Positions 1 to 8,688 of a stretch of DNA of 64,000 bases are shown in pieces. The position numbers and the translations under genes were made by a program. The notes under the pieces are model-generated. The model made no database searches. It was not told the origin of the DNA and worked only from the letters and a program-made list of their open reading frames with translations. The DNA is taken from NCBI RefSeq assembly GCF_039941195.1, contig NZ_JBDVFA010000027.1, positions 1 through 64,000 on the forward strand. The letters run 5' to 3'. Source of the stretch: Aurantibacter_A sp039941195 (GTDB lineage Bacteria; Bacteroidota; Bacteroidia; Flavobacteriales; Flavobacteriaceae). Positions within the stretch are counted from its first letter, which is position 1. The number at the start of each line of letters is the position of its first letter.

Positions 1-1175
1 TTTCCTGCGCCACTCAAACCTACCAATGCATTTATGGTATTGGGTTTTATAACCATGGAAACATCAAACAGTGCTTCTGTTCCATTCGGATACGCAAAAT
101 CAACATTTTTTATTTCAAATTTTCCAATGATTTTTTCTGGAATGTATTTGCCACTAAATTCTGTTTCATCAGCATCCATAATATCAAAAAATGCCTCAGA
201 ATATATAAGCGCATCATTTACTTCGTCATAAATTCTATGCAATTGGCGTATAGGGGCCGATACATTGTTGAACAATAAAATGTGAAACATAATGGCACCA
301 ATACTCATGGTTCCATTGAGTACAAAATACGCCGTTAATACGATTATTACGACTACTCCAATTTGTTCGGTAAAGGTTTTAACGCTATCAAATAAAAAGC
401 TCAATTGACGTGTTTTCATTTGGTTTTCAGTCATATCCAATTGAATAGCTTCATGCTTTTCACTTTCTAAGGGCTCTCTGGTAAACGATTTAATAACCAT
501 TATGGAATTTATTAAATCGATGATACCATTATTTCTTGTTTCGCGATAACGACGCATTTTACGCCGAAATCCTTTTAACTTTTTAGCTTGTAAACTGCTG
601 ATATAAAAAAAGATGGGAATAATACCTAGACTAACCAACCCAACATAAACGTTAGCTTGAAACATGAAAAATAGGGCAATAATTGCCGTGGTAAATAAAG
701 GTAGAATATCAATAAAGAAATTTTTCACCAATTGTGTGAGACTCGATACACCTAAATCAATTCGCGTTTGCAATTTTCCACTTTCATTTTCTGCAGAGCT
801 ATAGAAAGCCATTTTGTAGGTTAGTATTTTATCAACTACCTGTTGCGCAAAATCGCGCGAAATATAAATTTTCATCTTTTCACCATAGAACTTTTGCCCG
901 AATTGTACGATGGCATAAATAAGCTCTTTGGATAAAAGTATAATGCTAATGGTCATTAAAAGCGTAAACCCTTCTTGCAAAGTTTTTTGCTCCTCTTTCA
1001 TCACCGTTAGCTCGTCTACCGCATACCTTAATATCAATGCATTTACCTGTGCAAGAAAAGCACCGATCAGCGTTAATATTAAAGTTGCTACAACTAAATG
1101 TTTATATGGTTTTATGTAGCTAATTAATTTTTTAAAAAGCTGTAACGGACTTATGTTCGATGTTTTTTGTGGCAT
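1..1175 (-). CDS. ABC transporter, permease-ATPase half-transporter (3' part outside window)
   Basis: The reading frame begins at an ATG (complement of 1173-1175) and runs off the left edge after about 391 codons, so only the N-terminal part is visible. It encodes a long hydrophobic ABC-exporter membrane domain (about residues 15-310, six predicted helices) followed by the start of the nucleotide-binding domain. The last visible residues are the beginning of a Walker A loop (GLSGAGK). Membrane and ATPase domains in one chain indicate a type I exporter half-transporter that would dimerise in the inner membrane, of the MsbA/multidrug type. The substrate cannot be told from the sequence. Family assignment is secure; the rest of the ATPase is not visible. 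Confidence 0.9.
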   Translation of the reverse strand, partial: MPQKTSNISPLQLFKKLISYIKPYKHLVVATLILTLIGAFLAQVNALILRYAVDELTVMKEEQKTLQEGFTLLMTISIILLSKELIYAIVQFGQKFYGEKMKIYISRDFAQQVVDKILTYKMAFYSSAENESGKLQTRIDLGVSSLTQLVKNFFIDILPLFTTAIIALFFMFQANVYVGLVSLGIIPIFFYISSLQAKKLKGFRRKMRRYRETRNNGIIDLINSIMVIKSFTREPLESEKHEAIQLDMTENQMKTRQLSFLFDSVKTFTEQIGVVVIIVLTAYFVLNGTMSIGAIMFHILLFNNVSAPIRQLHRIYDEVNDALIYSEAFFDIMDADETEFSGKYIPEKIIGKFEIKNVDFAYPNGTEALFDVSMVIKPNTINALVGLSGAG

Positions 1176-1214
1176 AGAAGAATACTTGCGGTCCTTTTTT
1201 TAATTGTGTTATAT

Positions 1215-1222
1215 CGAAGATA
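1215..1222 (-). promoter_or_regulatory. Possible -7 box for the ABC transporter gene
   Basis: On the minus strand the sequence reads TATCTTCG, one mismatch from the Bacteroidota -7 consensus TAnnTTTG, 39 nt before the ATG. No clear -33 TTTG lies at the usual 19-21 bp spacing, so this is a weak call from pattern alone. Confidence 0.3.
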
Positions 1223-1334
1223 CGACTAACACAAAAAATATCCATTCGAAACGGTCACAGGCGCTATTCCTATAGTATCCCGTTGAAAAATATTGCTGGT
1301 GAGCCAAATACAATTTAAAAAAAAGTATCACGGA

Positions 1335-3038
1335 TTATTCCCACGGGCACCAACCATCGTCATACTTTAAATAGGCTCTTCTTCCGAATTCAATAGCGGG
1401 CTTGCCTCTTTCAAATGCACCCAAATCGGGACCTTCCCCTGTATAATTATCATTGAAGCCGTTAATACGTGCACCACCATCAATAAGCGGACTTTTTAAC
1501 TGAATTACAGGATCAGTAATCATAACTTCTTTATCCCCAAATTGATGTGGATATCTTCCCCATTTAATACTATTTACAGTAGTCTTTGGATAAAATTCCA
1601 ATTTGTAATTCGGAATAAACAATGCTGTATTGGAAGGCGTGGTATAAAAATTAATTCCGTTTTCTTCTTTAGCAACACCTTTATTTCTGCCCGAAAAATA
1701 ATCGTAATCGTAATCGCTATCGCTAACCGTTTCTTTATTCGATGCCAATCGCCCAGGAACATCAAAAATATTATTTCGCGATATAATATTCGAAACCGAG
1801 TGCCCCGTAAAAGCATCTCTTACACCTTGGGGTTGCACAATGGAATTGTGAAAAACATATCTTCGGCCACCTGCGTAGGGGTCACGTTCTCCAGTTTTTA
1901 TAAAAACGCCACCGTTTGAGTTTTCATGACCAATACGACTTTCGCCAACAACATTTCTGTACATATAAATAGGGCCGTGGGTTGTAGAAGCGGTAGCAAT
2001 TGCAGCGAAAAATAAATGTATGTAATTGTTATATATCCGTACATTCATATTGGAACCTTCTACCTCAATAGCATCATCCCAAACATTCCGTATTAAATTT
2101 CCATAGATATCCGAATCGCGATGCATATTTCCAATATTCGAATAGTTACTTCCGCCACCAATAGCATCGTTAAAACCATGATCTTCGGTAGATACAATAT
2201 CATTGTAGCGAATAACATTGCCGCCCTCGCTTTGTTCTACAGTAATGCCTTGTGGCCCGGCTGGATGGCCCGTTTCCCAATCGTTGGACCCACCACGCGG
2301 ATGATTAATAAGATTTCTTTGTATGGTAAGATTCCAAGTGCCATCTTCAGCAAATATGCCACTGTCATAATTGCCTATGGTATTTCCGTATGAAATGGCA
2401 CCGCCCATACGTCCCCAAAAAGTTATGTGACAATTTTCAATGACAATATTATGTCGCTTTTCTTTAATTCGGATACCATGAATTTTTGTGTTTCTAATTT
2501 CTACGCCACGAACGATAACATAATCAGCATTAATTTCTATAGCATGATCAAAAGAGTTCCGTGCATCAATAGTCGAATTTTTACCTTGTGGTACAGTCAC
2601 TAAATGATAGGCCTCTGGCGTTCCCGATTCTGTAATTACCACCGCTTTAGAACTTTCTCCTGCGGGTAGGGTCGTGATTTTGCCAATGGGGAAACTATCG
2701 CTTCGCGTCGTGACTTTTAATTTTGTGGAGCTTGCCGACGTACTCAATTTTACTTCGTAGGTAGTGTCAGGCAGTAAGTCAATAATACTTCCTCGGTATT
2801 GTTTGCTACGCACATCGAAAACGAGGTCGAGGCCTTTTTGCCAGGTTTTACTTTTTGCTATTTTATATGTAACACTGCAAGTACCGGCTAGTTGGGTGGT
2901 CCAATACAAGCCCACATTTTCATAAGTGGCTACGGCATGGGGATTGTTTTTTGCTTGCCATGGATTTTGTGCAATAGCAGTCGTTGCTATTAGGAGTATG
3001 CATAAGAAACTCCAAGATTGTTTTACGTGATGACTCAT
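1335..3038 (-). CDS. Secreted right-handed parallel beta-helix protein
   Basis: This 567-residue protein has an N-terminal signal peptide (about residues 1-23, ending TAIAQ). A fibronectin-III-like module follows at about 30-120 (it contains LPDTTYEVKL). Then comes a long run of short Asn/Gly-rich turns typical of parallel beta-helix (PbH1) repeats, about 150-420, for example IVIENCHITFWG and VRIYNNYIH. The fold is shared by polysaccharide lyases and glycosidases, so a role in degrading or binding external polysaccharide is plausible. I cannot identify catalytic residues or a lyase family. The C-terminus (LGAFERGKPA) lacks an obvious T9SS sorting domain. The gene is monocistronic, downstream of the ASCH lipoprotein gene. 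Confidence 0.75.
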   Translation of the reverse strand: MSHHVKQSWSFLCILLIATTAIAQNPWQAKNNPHAVATYENVGLYWTTQLAGTCSVTYKIAKSKTWQKGLDLVFDVRSKQYRGSIIDLLPDTTYEVKLSTSASSTKLKVTTRSDSFPIGKITTLPAGESSKAVVITESGTPEAYHLVTVPQGKNSTIDARNSFDHAIEINADYVIVRGVEIRNTKIHGIRIKEKRHNIVIENCHITFWGRMGGAISYGNTIGNYDSGIFAEDGTWNLTIQRNLINHPRGGSNDWETGHPAGPQGITVEQSEGGNVIRYNDIVSTEDHGFNDAIGGGSNYSNIGNMHRDSDIYGNLIRNVWDDAIEVEGSNMNVRIYNNYIHLFFAAIATASTTHGPIYMYRNVVGESRIGHENSNGGVFIKTGERDPYAGGRRYVFHNSIVQPQGVRDAFTGHSVSNIISRNNIFDVPGRLASNKETVSDSDYDYDYFSGRNKGVAKEENGINFYTTPSNTALFIPNYKLEFYPKTTVNSIKWGRYPHQFGDKEVMITDPVIQLKSPLIDGGARINGFNDNYTGEGPDLGAFERGKPAIEFGRRAYLKYDDGWCPWE

Positions 3039-3133
3039 ATGCTGTTTCGAGATGGTTTTAAAACTTATGAAATTACATATTATAAGAACATTGCACTACC
3101 CAGATTTCTAAAACTAACAGATAGCATTTAGAT

Positions 3134-3159
3134 TGCTGCTTTTTGGCACAAAAGCAGCA
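3134..3159 (-). terminator. Hairpin between ASCH lipoprotein and beta-helix genes
   Basis: A perfect 10-bp stem (TGCTGCTTTT / AAAAGCAGCA) with a 6-nt loop lies 20 bp after the stop of the minus-strand ASCH gene. There is no good T-run after it on the minus strand, so it may be only a partial terminator or an mRNA-end structure. Confidence 0.4.
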
Positions 3160-3179
3160 GTGCTATTATTGAAAAGAAA

Positions 3180-3719
3180 TTAGTTTTTTGGCCAAATGGT
3201 TTCGAACCATTCGCATACCACCAACATACCTTCAGAAGGTTTTGTTTCGGCTTCTTCCAAGGTACTGGCAAAAAATTCCCAATGTGCTTTTTTCCATTTC
3301 TCCAAGGGTTCCTCGGTAGTACCCATATCTAAAGTAGCATAAGCTGGTGTAATTTGATTAAAAGGAATGGTATCTACTTTTGTAATCTCGATGATCGCTT
3401 TTGCTGTGCCGTTAAAATCTGTAATAATATGTTGGGTGCCTACTTGTGGTAAGTCTGCTTGGGCTTCTTTATACCAGGCATACAAACCCGAACCGGCTTG
3501 TTTCTTTTTGCTTAAGGTAAGTGCTGCCAAGCGGTTGGCATCTTTTTCGTTGTTGTGAAAAAACCAAGCTTCGGGCCTGTCGTTATTTTTAAACTCAGGG
3601 TTTTCGAAAATAAAACTGTCCCATAAAGTAACTACCGATTCATCAATACCGGTTTCATTTTTGGTTTCGCTTTTGCAGCCAAATAACAGAAGCAATAGCA
3701 GGAGGGAAAGGTATTTCAT
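3180..3719 (-). CDS. ASCH-domain lipoprotein
   Basis: This 179-residue protein starts with a hydrophobic leader ending in a lipobox (LLLLFGCKS), so it should be a lipid-anchored envelope protein. The remainder matches the ASCH fold as I know it: an N-terminal helix (VTLWDSFIF), a GSGLYAW segment, a central strand (TAKAIIEITKVDTIPFNQI), and an E-K-W-x3-H motif near residue 145 (LEKWKKAHWEFF). ASCH domains are beta-barrels related to PUA and are usually cytoplasmic nucleic-acid binders, so the export signal is odd. Function unknown. The gene stands alone between minus-strand neighbours. Confidence 0.75.
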   Translation of the reverse strand: MKYLSLLLLLLLFGCKSETKNETGIDESVVTLWDSFIFENPEFKNNDRPEAWFFHNNEKDANRLAALTLSKKKQAGSGLYAWYKEAQADLPQVGTQHIITDFNGTAKAIIEITKVDTIPFNQITPAYATLDMGTTEEPLEKWKKAHWEFFASTLEEAETKPSEGMLVVCEWFETIWPKN

Positions 3720-3829
3720 TAGGACTTGTTTTTTGTTGCGTATGAAGGTACGGATAAGTCAAACAAGTCAAGCCAAGCTACAAGGTTAGAAAAGCAATAA
3801 GTTTTAGATGCGAACCTTGTTCAATTTTC

Positions 3830-4858
3830 TCATATATTATAATTTTCTGTTTGCTTTGGTTCTTTCCAATCATTTTTTAAATAGAGCATGGCTTCAATCA
3901 ACGCTTGTTTGGATGGCTTTGGGTTAAAATCTAATTCGTTTCTTGATTTCGTAATATCATAATCTTGTTTTAGGCCATAAAACATGTCTATATAATGCCG
4001 TTGTAATTGCGGTTCTTTGCCAGTTAATTTACTTGCGAATTCCATTAAGCCAGCTACCGAATACAATAAACATTTAGGTGCCTTTTTTGGTGTTTTTAAT
4101 TTCAATTCAGGGAATTCTTTGGCTGCTATTTTTACGCTTTCTTGCATGGACGTGTGTTGTTCGTTGGCTAAAATGTAACGTTTACCATTCCTTCCGTGCA
4201 ACATAGCATTGTATGAACCCAAGGCTACATCTTTTACATCAATCCAATTCAGCGTTATGTTGGTGTCCACAGGAATTTCACCGTTGATGATTTGATATAC
4301 TAAATTGTTAGAATAACTTAATTTGTGTGCTTCTTTACCAACCATTGCAGATGGTAATACTAGAACAGTTCTAATGCCATACTTTTTCCCTAATTCCAAT
4401 GCCAGTTTGTCCGAATCGTTTTTGGAATTGTAATACCAATTTCTTCGGTCTTTATTATAGCCATTGGCAACATTAGCAGGAAGCTTAGTGAAATCTAAGG
4501 CTGCTACAGAACTTACAAAAACAATGTTTTTAATGCCACATTCCTTAGCAATATCAAATACATTCTGCGTTCCTTGTACATTATTATCGTAGATTTCTAC
4601 TTGTGGATTCTTTGCCCACATGCTAAAGTTGGCGCCAACGGCATATAAGTTGGTGACGTTTTTAAATGCTTTTTTAAGCGATGTCGAATCCGTAATATCG
4701 GCATGAACAACCTCACAATCCAAACCTTCAAAGGCTTGTTGATTTTTTATATTTCGTACGGCAGCTTTTACCTTATGGTTTTTAGAAAGTAAAACCCGTA
4801 CTAAATTGTTTCCTAAATGTCCGTTGGCCCCTGTTACTAATGAAATTTCATTGCTCAT
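3830..4858 (-). CDS. NAD(P)-dependent epimerase / dihydroflavonol-reductase-like SDR
   Basis: The protein has an N-terminal Rossmann glycine motif (TGANGHLG) at about residues 8-15 and a YYNSK sequence near residue 140 that supplies the extended-SDR YxxxK catalytic pair. It therefore belongs to the extended short-chain dehydrogenases, closest in style to dihydroflavonol-4-reductase or 3-beta-HSD-like oxidoreductases; the substrate is unknown. An ATG eight codons upstream (4882) is possible. I chose 4858 because MSNEISLVTGANG puts the nucleotide-binding strand at the usual distance from the N-terminus. The gene lies 54 bp downstream of the Crp-type regulator gene on the same strand, so the two may be co-transcribed. 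Confidence 0.8.
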   Translation of the reverse strand: MSNEISLVTGANGHLGNNLVRVLLSKNHKVKAAVRNIKNQQAFEGLDCEVVHADITDSTSLKKAFKNVTNLYAVGANFSMWAKNPQVEIYDNNVQGTQNVFDIAKECGIKNIVFVSSVAALDFTKLPANVANGYNKDRRNWYYNSKNDSDKLALELGKKYGIRTVLVLPSAMVGKEAHKLSYSNNLVYQIINGEIPVDTNITLNWIDVKDVALGSYNAMLHGRNGKRYILANEQHTSMQESVKIAAKEFPELKLKTPKKAPKCLLYSVAGLMEFASKLTGKEPQLQRHYIDMFYGLKQDYDITKSRNELDFNPKPSKQALIEAMLYLKNDWKEPKQTENYNI

Positions 4859-4912
4859 TGTTTGTTTTTGAGCAAATTTCAAGCGTTTTTAGGGTACTAA
4901 AAATAACATTTG

Positions 4913-5482
4913 TTAGAAAGTGATTTGCTTTCGAATGCGACTTAAAGATTGCGGCTCCATTCCTAAAAAGGATGCGATATTTTCAATAGAAACGTTTAGG
5001 GCCAAATTTGGATTTTCTTTCACGAATTTTAAATAACGTTCTTTTGCCGTAAGGGTTTGAAAATCCCGAACCCTTTCCATTTTACATTGTAAATGCTCAT
5101 TGGTAATGGTTTCTATGAGCGTATTCCAGGTAGGTGAATAATTTCTTAAAAGCTCTAAATCTGGCTTGGAAATTTTTAGCAGTTTACTGGGAGTAAGGGT
5201 TTCAAAATAATCTGGCGAAGGCGCATCGTTTATAAAACTTTCTAAGGAAGTGAAAAAATTATGTTGATCTACAAGATGTTCTATAATTAATTTTCCATTA
5301 CTATTTTGGTACCCCCGTACAATACCGCTGCTTAAAAAGTAAATGTAACGCTCTGTTTTTCCAGCTTCTAACAGCGTGGTTTGTGCCTCCATTTCTTCAC
5401 AAATAAAATACCGTTCTATCAAATTTAATTCTTCTTGCGTAATTGCAATTCTGGATTTTATGTAGGTGACTAGGTTGTTCAT
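4913..5482 (-). CDS. Crp/Fnr-family transcriptional regulator
   Basis: This 189-residue protein has an N-terminal cyclic-nucleotide-binding-like beta-barrel (about residues 25-115, containing TTLLEAGKTERYIYFLSSG). A connecting helix follows, then a short C-terminal helix-turn-helix (about 163-187, IENIASFLGMEPQSLSRIRK). The layout is that of the many Bacteroidota Crp-like regulators whose ligand is unknown. It lies directly upstream of the SDR gene on the same strand and may control it. I see no cysteine cluster that would suggest an Fnr-type iron-sulfur sensor. Confidence 0.85.
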   Translation of the reverse strand: MNNLVTYIKSRIAITQEELNLIERYFICEEMEAQTTLLEAGKTERYIYFLSSGIVRGYQNSNGKLIIEHLVDQHNFFTSLESFINDAPSPDYFETLTPSKLLKISKPDLELLRNYSPTWNTLIETITNEHLQCKMERVRDFQTLTAKERYLKFVKENPNLALNVSIENIASFLGMEPQSLSRIRKQITF

Positions 5483-5531
5483 AGGTTTAAGCGACTAATT
5501 CTCTTTTATAGATATGTTAGGCATAGTGCTT

Positions 5532-7442
5532 TCACACTTTCAATGTTTTGTTATCAGTATTGTAGTCTTCACCTACGCAATATTCTGAGTCATTTAGTTC
5601 ATCTGAAACCATAGAAGTCGTGAAAATAATTTGGTGTGATTTCTCTTTTTCTAAATAATCATTAGATATACTTGTGATTAGTTCTTGAAAATTTTGAGTT
5701 CTTTCTTTTTCCATTCCTTTATCCTCCATATTGTCACAGATAATAAAACGAGGATATCTCATAAAATCAAATTCCAAACTGGCGAAAAAGATTGAGAAAA
5801 TTACTGCATTTTTAAAATATGTTTTAGAACTGGCAGAAAAATTATTATTCCCGTCTAATGTGAACGAATCTCTTAGAAAATCGATTTCTACAATTTTACC
5901 TGTTCTGAATTCGTCCTGTCTTGGCAAATCTTTTCTTAGTATGGAAATTGTAATTTCTCTTATTTTATTCATTACCAAAGAATACTTGTATTTTTGGTCA
6001 TTTTCTTTTTCAGATATTGATAGTTTTAATTCTTTGGTCTCATTTGTTAAATCTGAAATTTCTGATTTAAGTTGTTCAATCAATTCAACAATTTGTAAAT
6101 GCTTAGTTAGGTTTTCAACCTCACTTTCAATAAACCCTTTTGAAACTAATAAATTATCAATCCTTTCATCACGAGTTGATTGTGGATTGTTAATAGATGA
6201 ATCTAATTCTTTTTGGGAATTTCTAAGCCTTTCTATTAATAGAGGTAATTGACCTTGAAATTCCGCATATTTCTTTTCCTTTAGTACAAGAAGTTTTGAG
6301 GATTCTTTTACTTGTATTTGCATTTCTTGCAAAAGCCTCTTTGCATTAGCTTTTTCAGCTTCTACTTCTAAAGGTTGTTTGCATAATTTACAATGATTAT
6401 CCTCTACGTCAGTACTCAATTTTTCTAAACATTGAGGACAATGAGTTAAAGTTAAATCTCCAACAGTTTTTCTAGTTAGAATCGAATTGTATAATTCTGT
6501 AATTCTTTTTTCCAGCGTAGAAATAAATTGCCTAGAATCAGCTATTTCTAAATCGTATTGATTAATTTTTGTAGTGATTTGGTTTACTTCATTCTTATAG
6601 TTGGTTAATTCCGTTTTAATCTTTTCTGTGTTGGTTTCCGTTCTTTTTGTGGTTTTGACCTTTTCAGCATCCCTAAGTGAATGTATTTCTGAACTAATTT
6701 TATCAATATTATCAGTTGCTTGCTTAATATCTTTTTCTATAGTATTTCTATTAGCAGATACGCCAGAATGATTTATTACATTAACAAGATTTTTATATTC
6801 TCTTTCTTTTAATTCTAGATTTTTAGATTTATCTCTTAGTTTAATTCTGTCAGAATATAGAGAATCATCATAAATCCCTAAGAGTATTTCTGAAATTGTT
6901 TTTCTAGTTAATGGTGGGTCGAAGTTTTCAAATCTAAAAAGACTTTGTGGATGAGTCTCTTGGTCGATATATGAAAGTCTAAGGATTTGATGCATTGTAA
7001 TATTACTATCCAAATCTCCTTTAACTTCAGGGAAATCTAAAGCATTAAATAAAATATTTGAAAAGCTTAAAATATTATCATTGCTTTTGTACGGAAATAT
7101 TTTCCAATTTAGACCATCGTTTTTCGCTTTCTCATAATTTCCCCAATAAATTTGTAAAGGTGTAAGTACTGAATCACTAATATCTCGTCTCAGAGTAAAA
7201 TCTGCACCATTAATTAAGATATCAGCTGTTACATCTTTGCATTTTCTTGCCTCTGATGTCCAATTATTAAAAGCACCACCAAGAATGTAAAATATGAAAT
7301 TTGCAATTGTAGATTTTCCAGAACTATTTTTACCTCGAATGATGTCAACACCAAAATGAAATGATTCGTCATACGCAATACTATTATTATAGTCTCTAAT
7401 AATAATTTGCTTTATAGCAATTTGGGGTTTATTTTCTATCAT
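5532..7442 (-). CDS. SMC/RecN-like ABC ATPase, probable ABC-3C system ATPase
   Basis: This 636-residue protein has the split layout of Rad50/RecN-type ATPases. Walker A (GKNSSGKST, residues 37-45) is at the N-terminus. A long coiled coil (about 195-500) is interrupted by a zinc-hook-like insert with C335, C338, C351 and C354. A C-terminal ATPase lobe carries a Walker-B-like IICDNMED near residue 580. It is the last gene of a tight minus-strand operon, overlapping the middle-component gene by 14 bp. Together with those partners it fits the ATPase of an ABC-three-component conflict system, thought to sense invading nucleic acid. Base composition is visibly more AT-rich than in the flanking housekeeping genes, suggesting acquisition by transfer. 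The ATPase call is firm; the defence role is inferred. Confidence 0.8.
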   Translation of the reverse strand: MIENKPQIAIKQIIIRDYNNSIAYDESFHFGVDIIRGKNSSGKSTIANFIFYILGGAFNNWTSEARKCKDVTADILINGADFTLRRDISDSVLTPLQIYWGNYEKAKNDGLNWKIFPYKSNDNILSFSNILFNALDFPEVKGDLDSNITMHQILRLSYIDQETHPQSLFRFENFDPPLTRKTISEILLGIYDDSLYSDRIKLRDKSKNLELKEREYKNLVNVINHSGVSANRNTIEKDIKQATDNIDKISSEIHSLRDAEKVKTTKRTETNTEKIKTELTNYKNEVNQITTKINQYDLEIADSRQFISTLEKRITELYNSILTRKTVGDLTLTHCPQCLEKLSTDVEDNHCKLCKQPLEVEAEKANAKRLLQEMQIQVKESSKLLVLKEKKYAEFQGQLPLLIERLRNSQKELDSSINNPQSTRDERIDNLLVSKGFIESEVENLTKHLQIVELIEQLKSEISDLTNETKELKLSISEKENDQKYKYSLVMNKIREITISILRKDLPRQDEFRTGKIVEIDFLRDSFTLDGNNNFSASSKTYFKNAVIFSIFFASLEFDFMRYPRFIICDNMEDKGMEKERTQNFQELITSISNDYLEKEKSHQIIFTTSMVSDELNDSEYCVGEDYNTDNKTLKV

Positions 7443-7926
7443 ATCTAAATTCTAAAAGACCTGTCCTTTCTTTTAATCCTCGAAGAGCCAAAAAATTGAA
7501 GCCTTTAACTAGTTTTATTATGTTCTTTTTTTCAGTATTTAATTCACTTAGTTTTTCTTGTAATTCAGTAGGTAATTGTTTTTCAGTTCTTTTAATAATA
7601 TTTTTTGAGAACAACGAGTTATCAATTAATCCATAAGATGCTAAATATCTTAGTGCAGATAATTGATAGGGTTTCATTCTTTCTGCAATTCTTTTGGGAC
7701 CTATTAAATCTTCGTAAGGATTATCAGGCTTGTTTTTAAATATTCTTTTCAGCTCTATTAAGTCTCTTGGAAACGTAATTTGTCTAGCTTCGTTAGGGAA
7801 TGTTAAATAAAAATCCCAAATTCTTAGTTTATCAAGCTCTATCTCTGATCCTTCCATCATGGACAAAAGTTGTAACATTCTAAATGCACAATTATAAATA
7901 TCGAAAGCTGGATGATATACTAACAT
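7429..7926 (-). CDS. Probable ABC-3C system middle component (MC)
   Basis: This 165-residue, mostly helical protein begins MLVYHPAFDIYNCAFRML. I recall that type of N-terminus from the middle components of ABC-three-component systems (my recollection is the MC5 family; the number is not certain). A winged-helix-like layout is suggested by the helices around residues 20-45 and 95-115 and by a basic C-terminus. No enzymatic motif is visible. The gene starts 4 bp after the CTD gene ends and overlaps the ATPase gene by 14 bp, which points to translational coupling and a protein complex. The middle component is thought to link the ATPase to the CTD/effector subunit. Confidence 0.65.
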   Translation of the reverse strand: MLVYHPAFDIYNCAFRMLQLLSMMEGSEIELDKLRIWDFYLTFPNEARQITFPRDLIELKRIFKNKPDNPYEDLIGPKRIAERMKPYQLSALRYLASYGLIDNSLFSKNIIKRTEKQLPTELQEKLSELNTEKKNIIKLVKGFNFLALRGLKERTGLLEFRYDRK

Positions 7927-7930
7927 ATAT

Positions 7931-8509
7931 TTAATTCCATTTTATATGACAGTTTCCAGTTAGAAAAAATATCATTCCCATAATATCATCCTCATTGTAC
8001 CTAAATAAATTTATTCCTAAATCTTCTTGAACAGGCTTAATAATTCTTTCAGAAATTAGAAGGTTTATTTTTTCATCTGAATCATTTTGACAAATTAGTG
8101 TATAAATTTCTCGCATAAAGCTACTTCGTACTTTTGCAAGTAAGTAAACGTTGATGTCTTGTGCAATTAATGAATACTGTGATGTCTTCATAAGTTTACG
8201 ATGAAATCTATCTTTTACATCGAGAGCATAAGCAAGCAATTTTTCACGACCACCATCTTCAAGTTTTTTTTCTAAACCAATCACTTCATTATCAATAACT
8301 GAATTTAAGTAATCCAATTCTTCACAAAGTTCTTTAAACTCGGGATTTGAAGATTTTTCTTCTTCATATCTTCTGTAAAGATCTTGTAAATAAGTTGATC
8401 GGGAATGATAATTATTAACAAATGAGATGCTTTTATCTTCGTAATCACGTCCGGCAAAATTTCCGCCTACACTCGAATCTTCAACCCTTACATTATTGTT
8501 GTCAGCCAT
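7931..8509 (-). CDS. Probable ABC-3C C-terminal-domain protein with N-terminal VGGNFxGRD motif
   Basis: This 192-residue protein has three parts. Residues 1-30 are Asn-rich and contain VGGNFAGRD (14-22). A charged helical region spans about 35-100. The C-terminal domain (about 105-192) ends FFLTGNCHIKWN, an ending I associate with the CTD subunits of ABC-three-component systems. CTD proteins usually carry a fused effector domain at the N-terminus. None is visible here, so the effector may be the separate 58-residue membrane protein encoded just upstream, which carries nearly the same VGGNFxGRD motif. The two genes are separated by 2 bp. The CTD assignment is from pattern memory and gene context. 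Confidence 0.6.
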   Translation of the reverse strand: MADNNNVRVEDSSVGGNFAGRDYEDKSISFVNNYHSRSTYLQDLYRRYEEEKSSNPEFKELCEELDYLNSVIDNEVIGLEKKLEDGGREKLLAYALDVKDRFHRKLMKTSQYSLIAQDINVYLLAKVRSSFMREIYTLICQNDSDEKINLLISERIIKPVQEDLGINLFRYNEDDIMGMIFFLTGNCHIKWN

Positions 8510-8511
8510 AT

Positions 8512-8688
8512 TTACTTCTTATCCCTACCAACAAAATTGCCGCCAACATTTCCTTTAAGACTAACGTTGCTGTTATTGTCTCCTTTAATCTGTTGTTTAA
8601 GCTTGAACACCTTAGCTACAGCAAATAGGCTGATAAAAAATCCAAGAATCCCACAAATATTTGCAATTATTGAAATAGTTTCATTCAT
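8512..8688 (-). CDS. Small single-pass membrane protein, putative ABC-3C partner/effector (58 aa)
   Basis: This ORF begins at an ATG (complement of 8686-8688) and ends with TAA at 8512-8514, just 2 bp before the start of the CTD gene. It encodes one hydrophobic helix (about residues 5-27, IIANICGILGFFISLFAVA), a basic stretch (KVFKLKQQIK), and a C-terminal tail in which VGGNFVGRD occupies residues 48-56. The same VGGNFxGRD motif, also preceded by an Asn-rich stretch, is at the N-terminus of the next protein. Coupled position and shared motif argue that it is a real gene of the operon. A membrane anchor or membrane-acting toxin for the complex is inference. Confidence 0.7.
   Translation of the reverse strand: MNETISIIANICGILGFFISLFAVAKVFKLKQQIKGDNNSNVSLKGNVGGNFVGRDKK

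Noticed and set aside
1542..1919. Plus-strand frame inside the beta-helix gene
   Set aside because: Shadow of the minus-strand beta-helix gene; no signal or domain.
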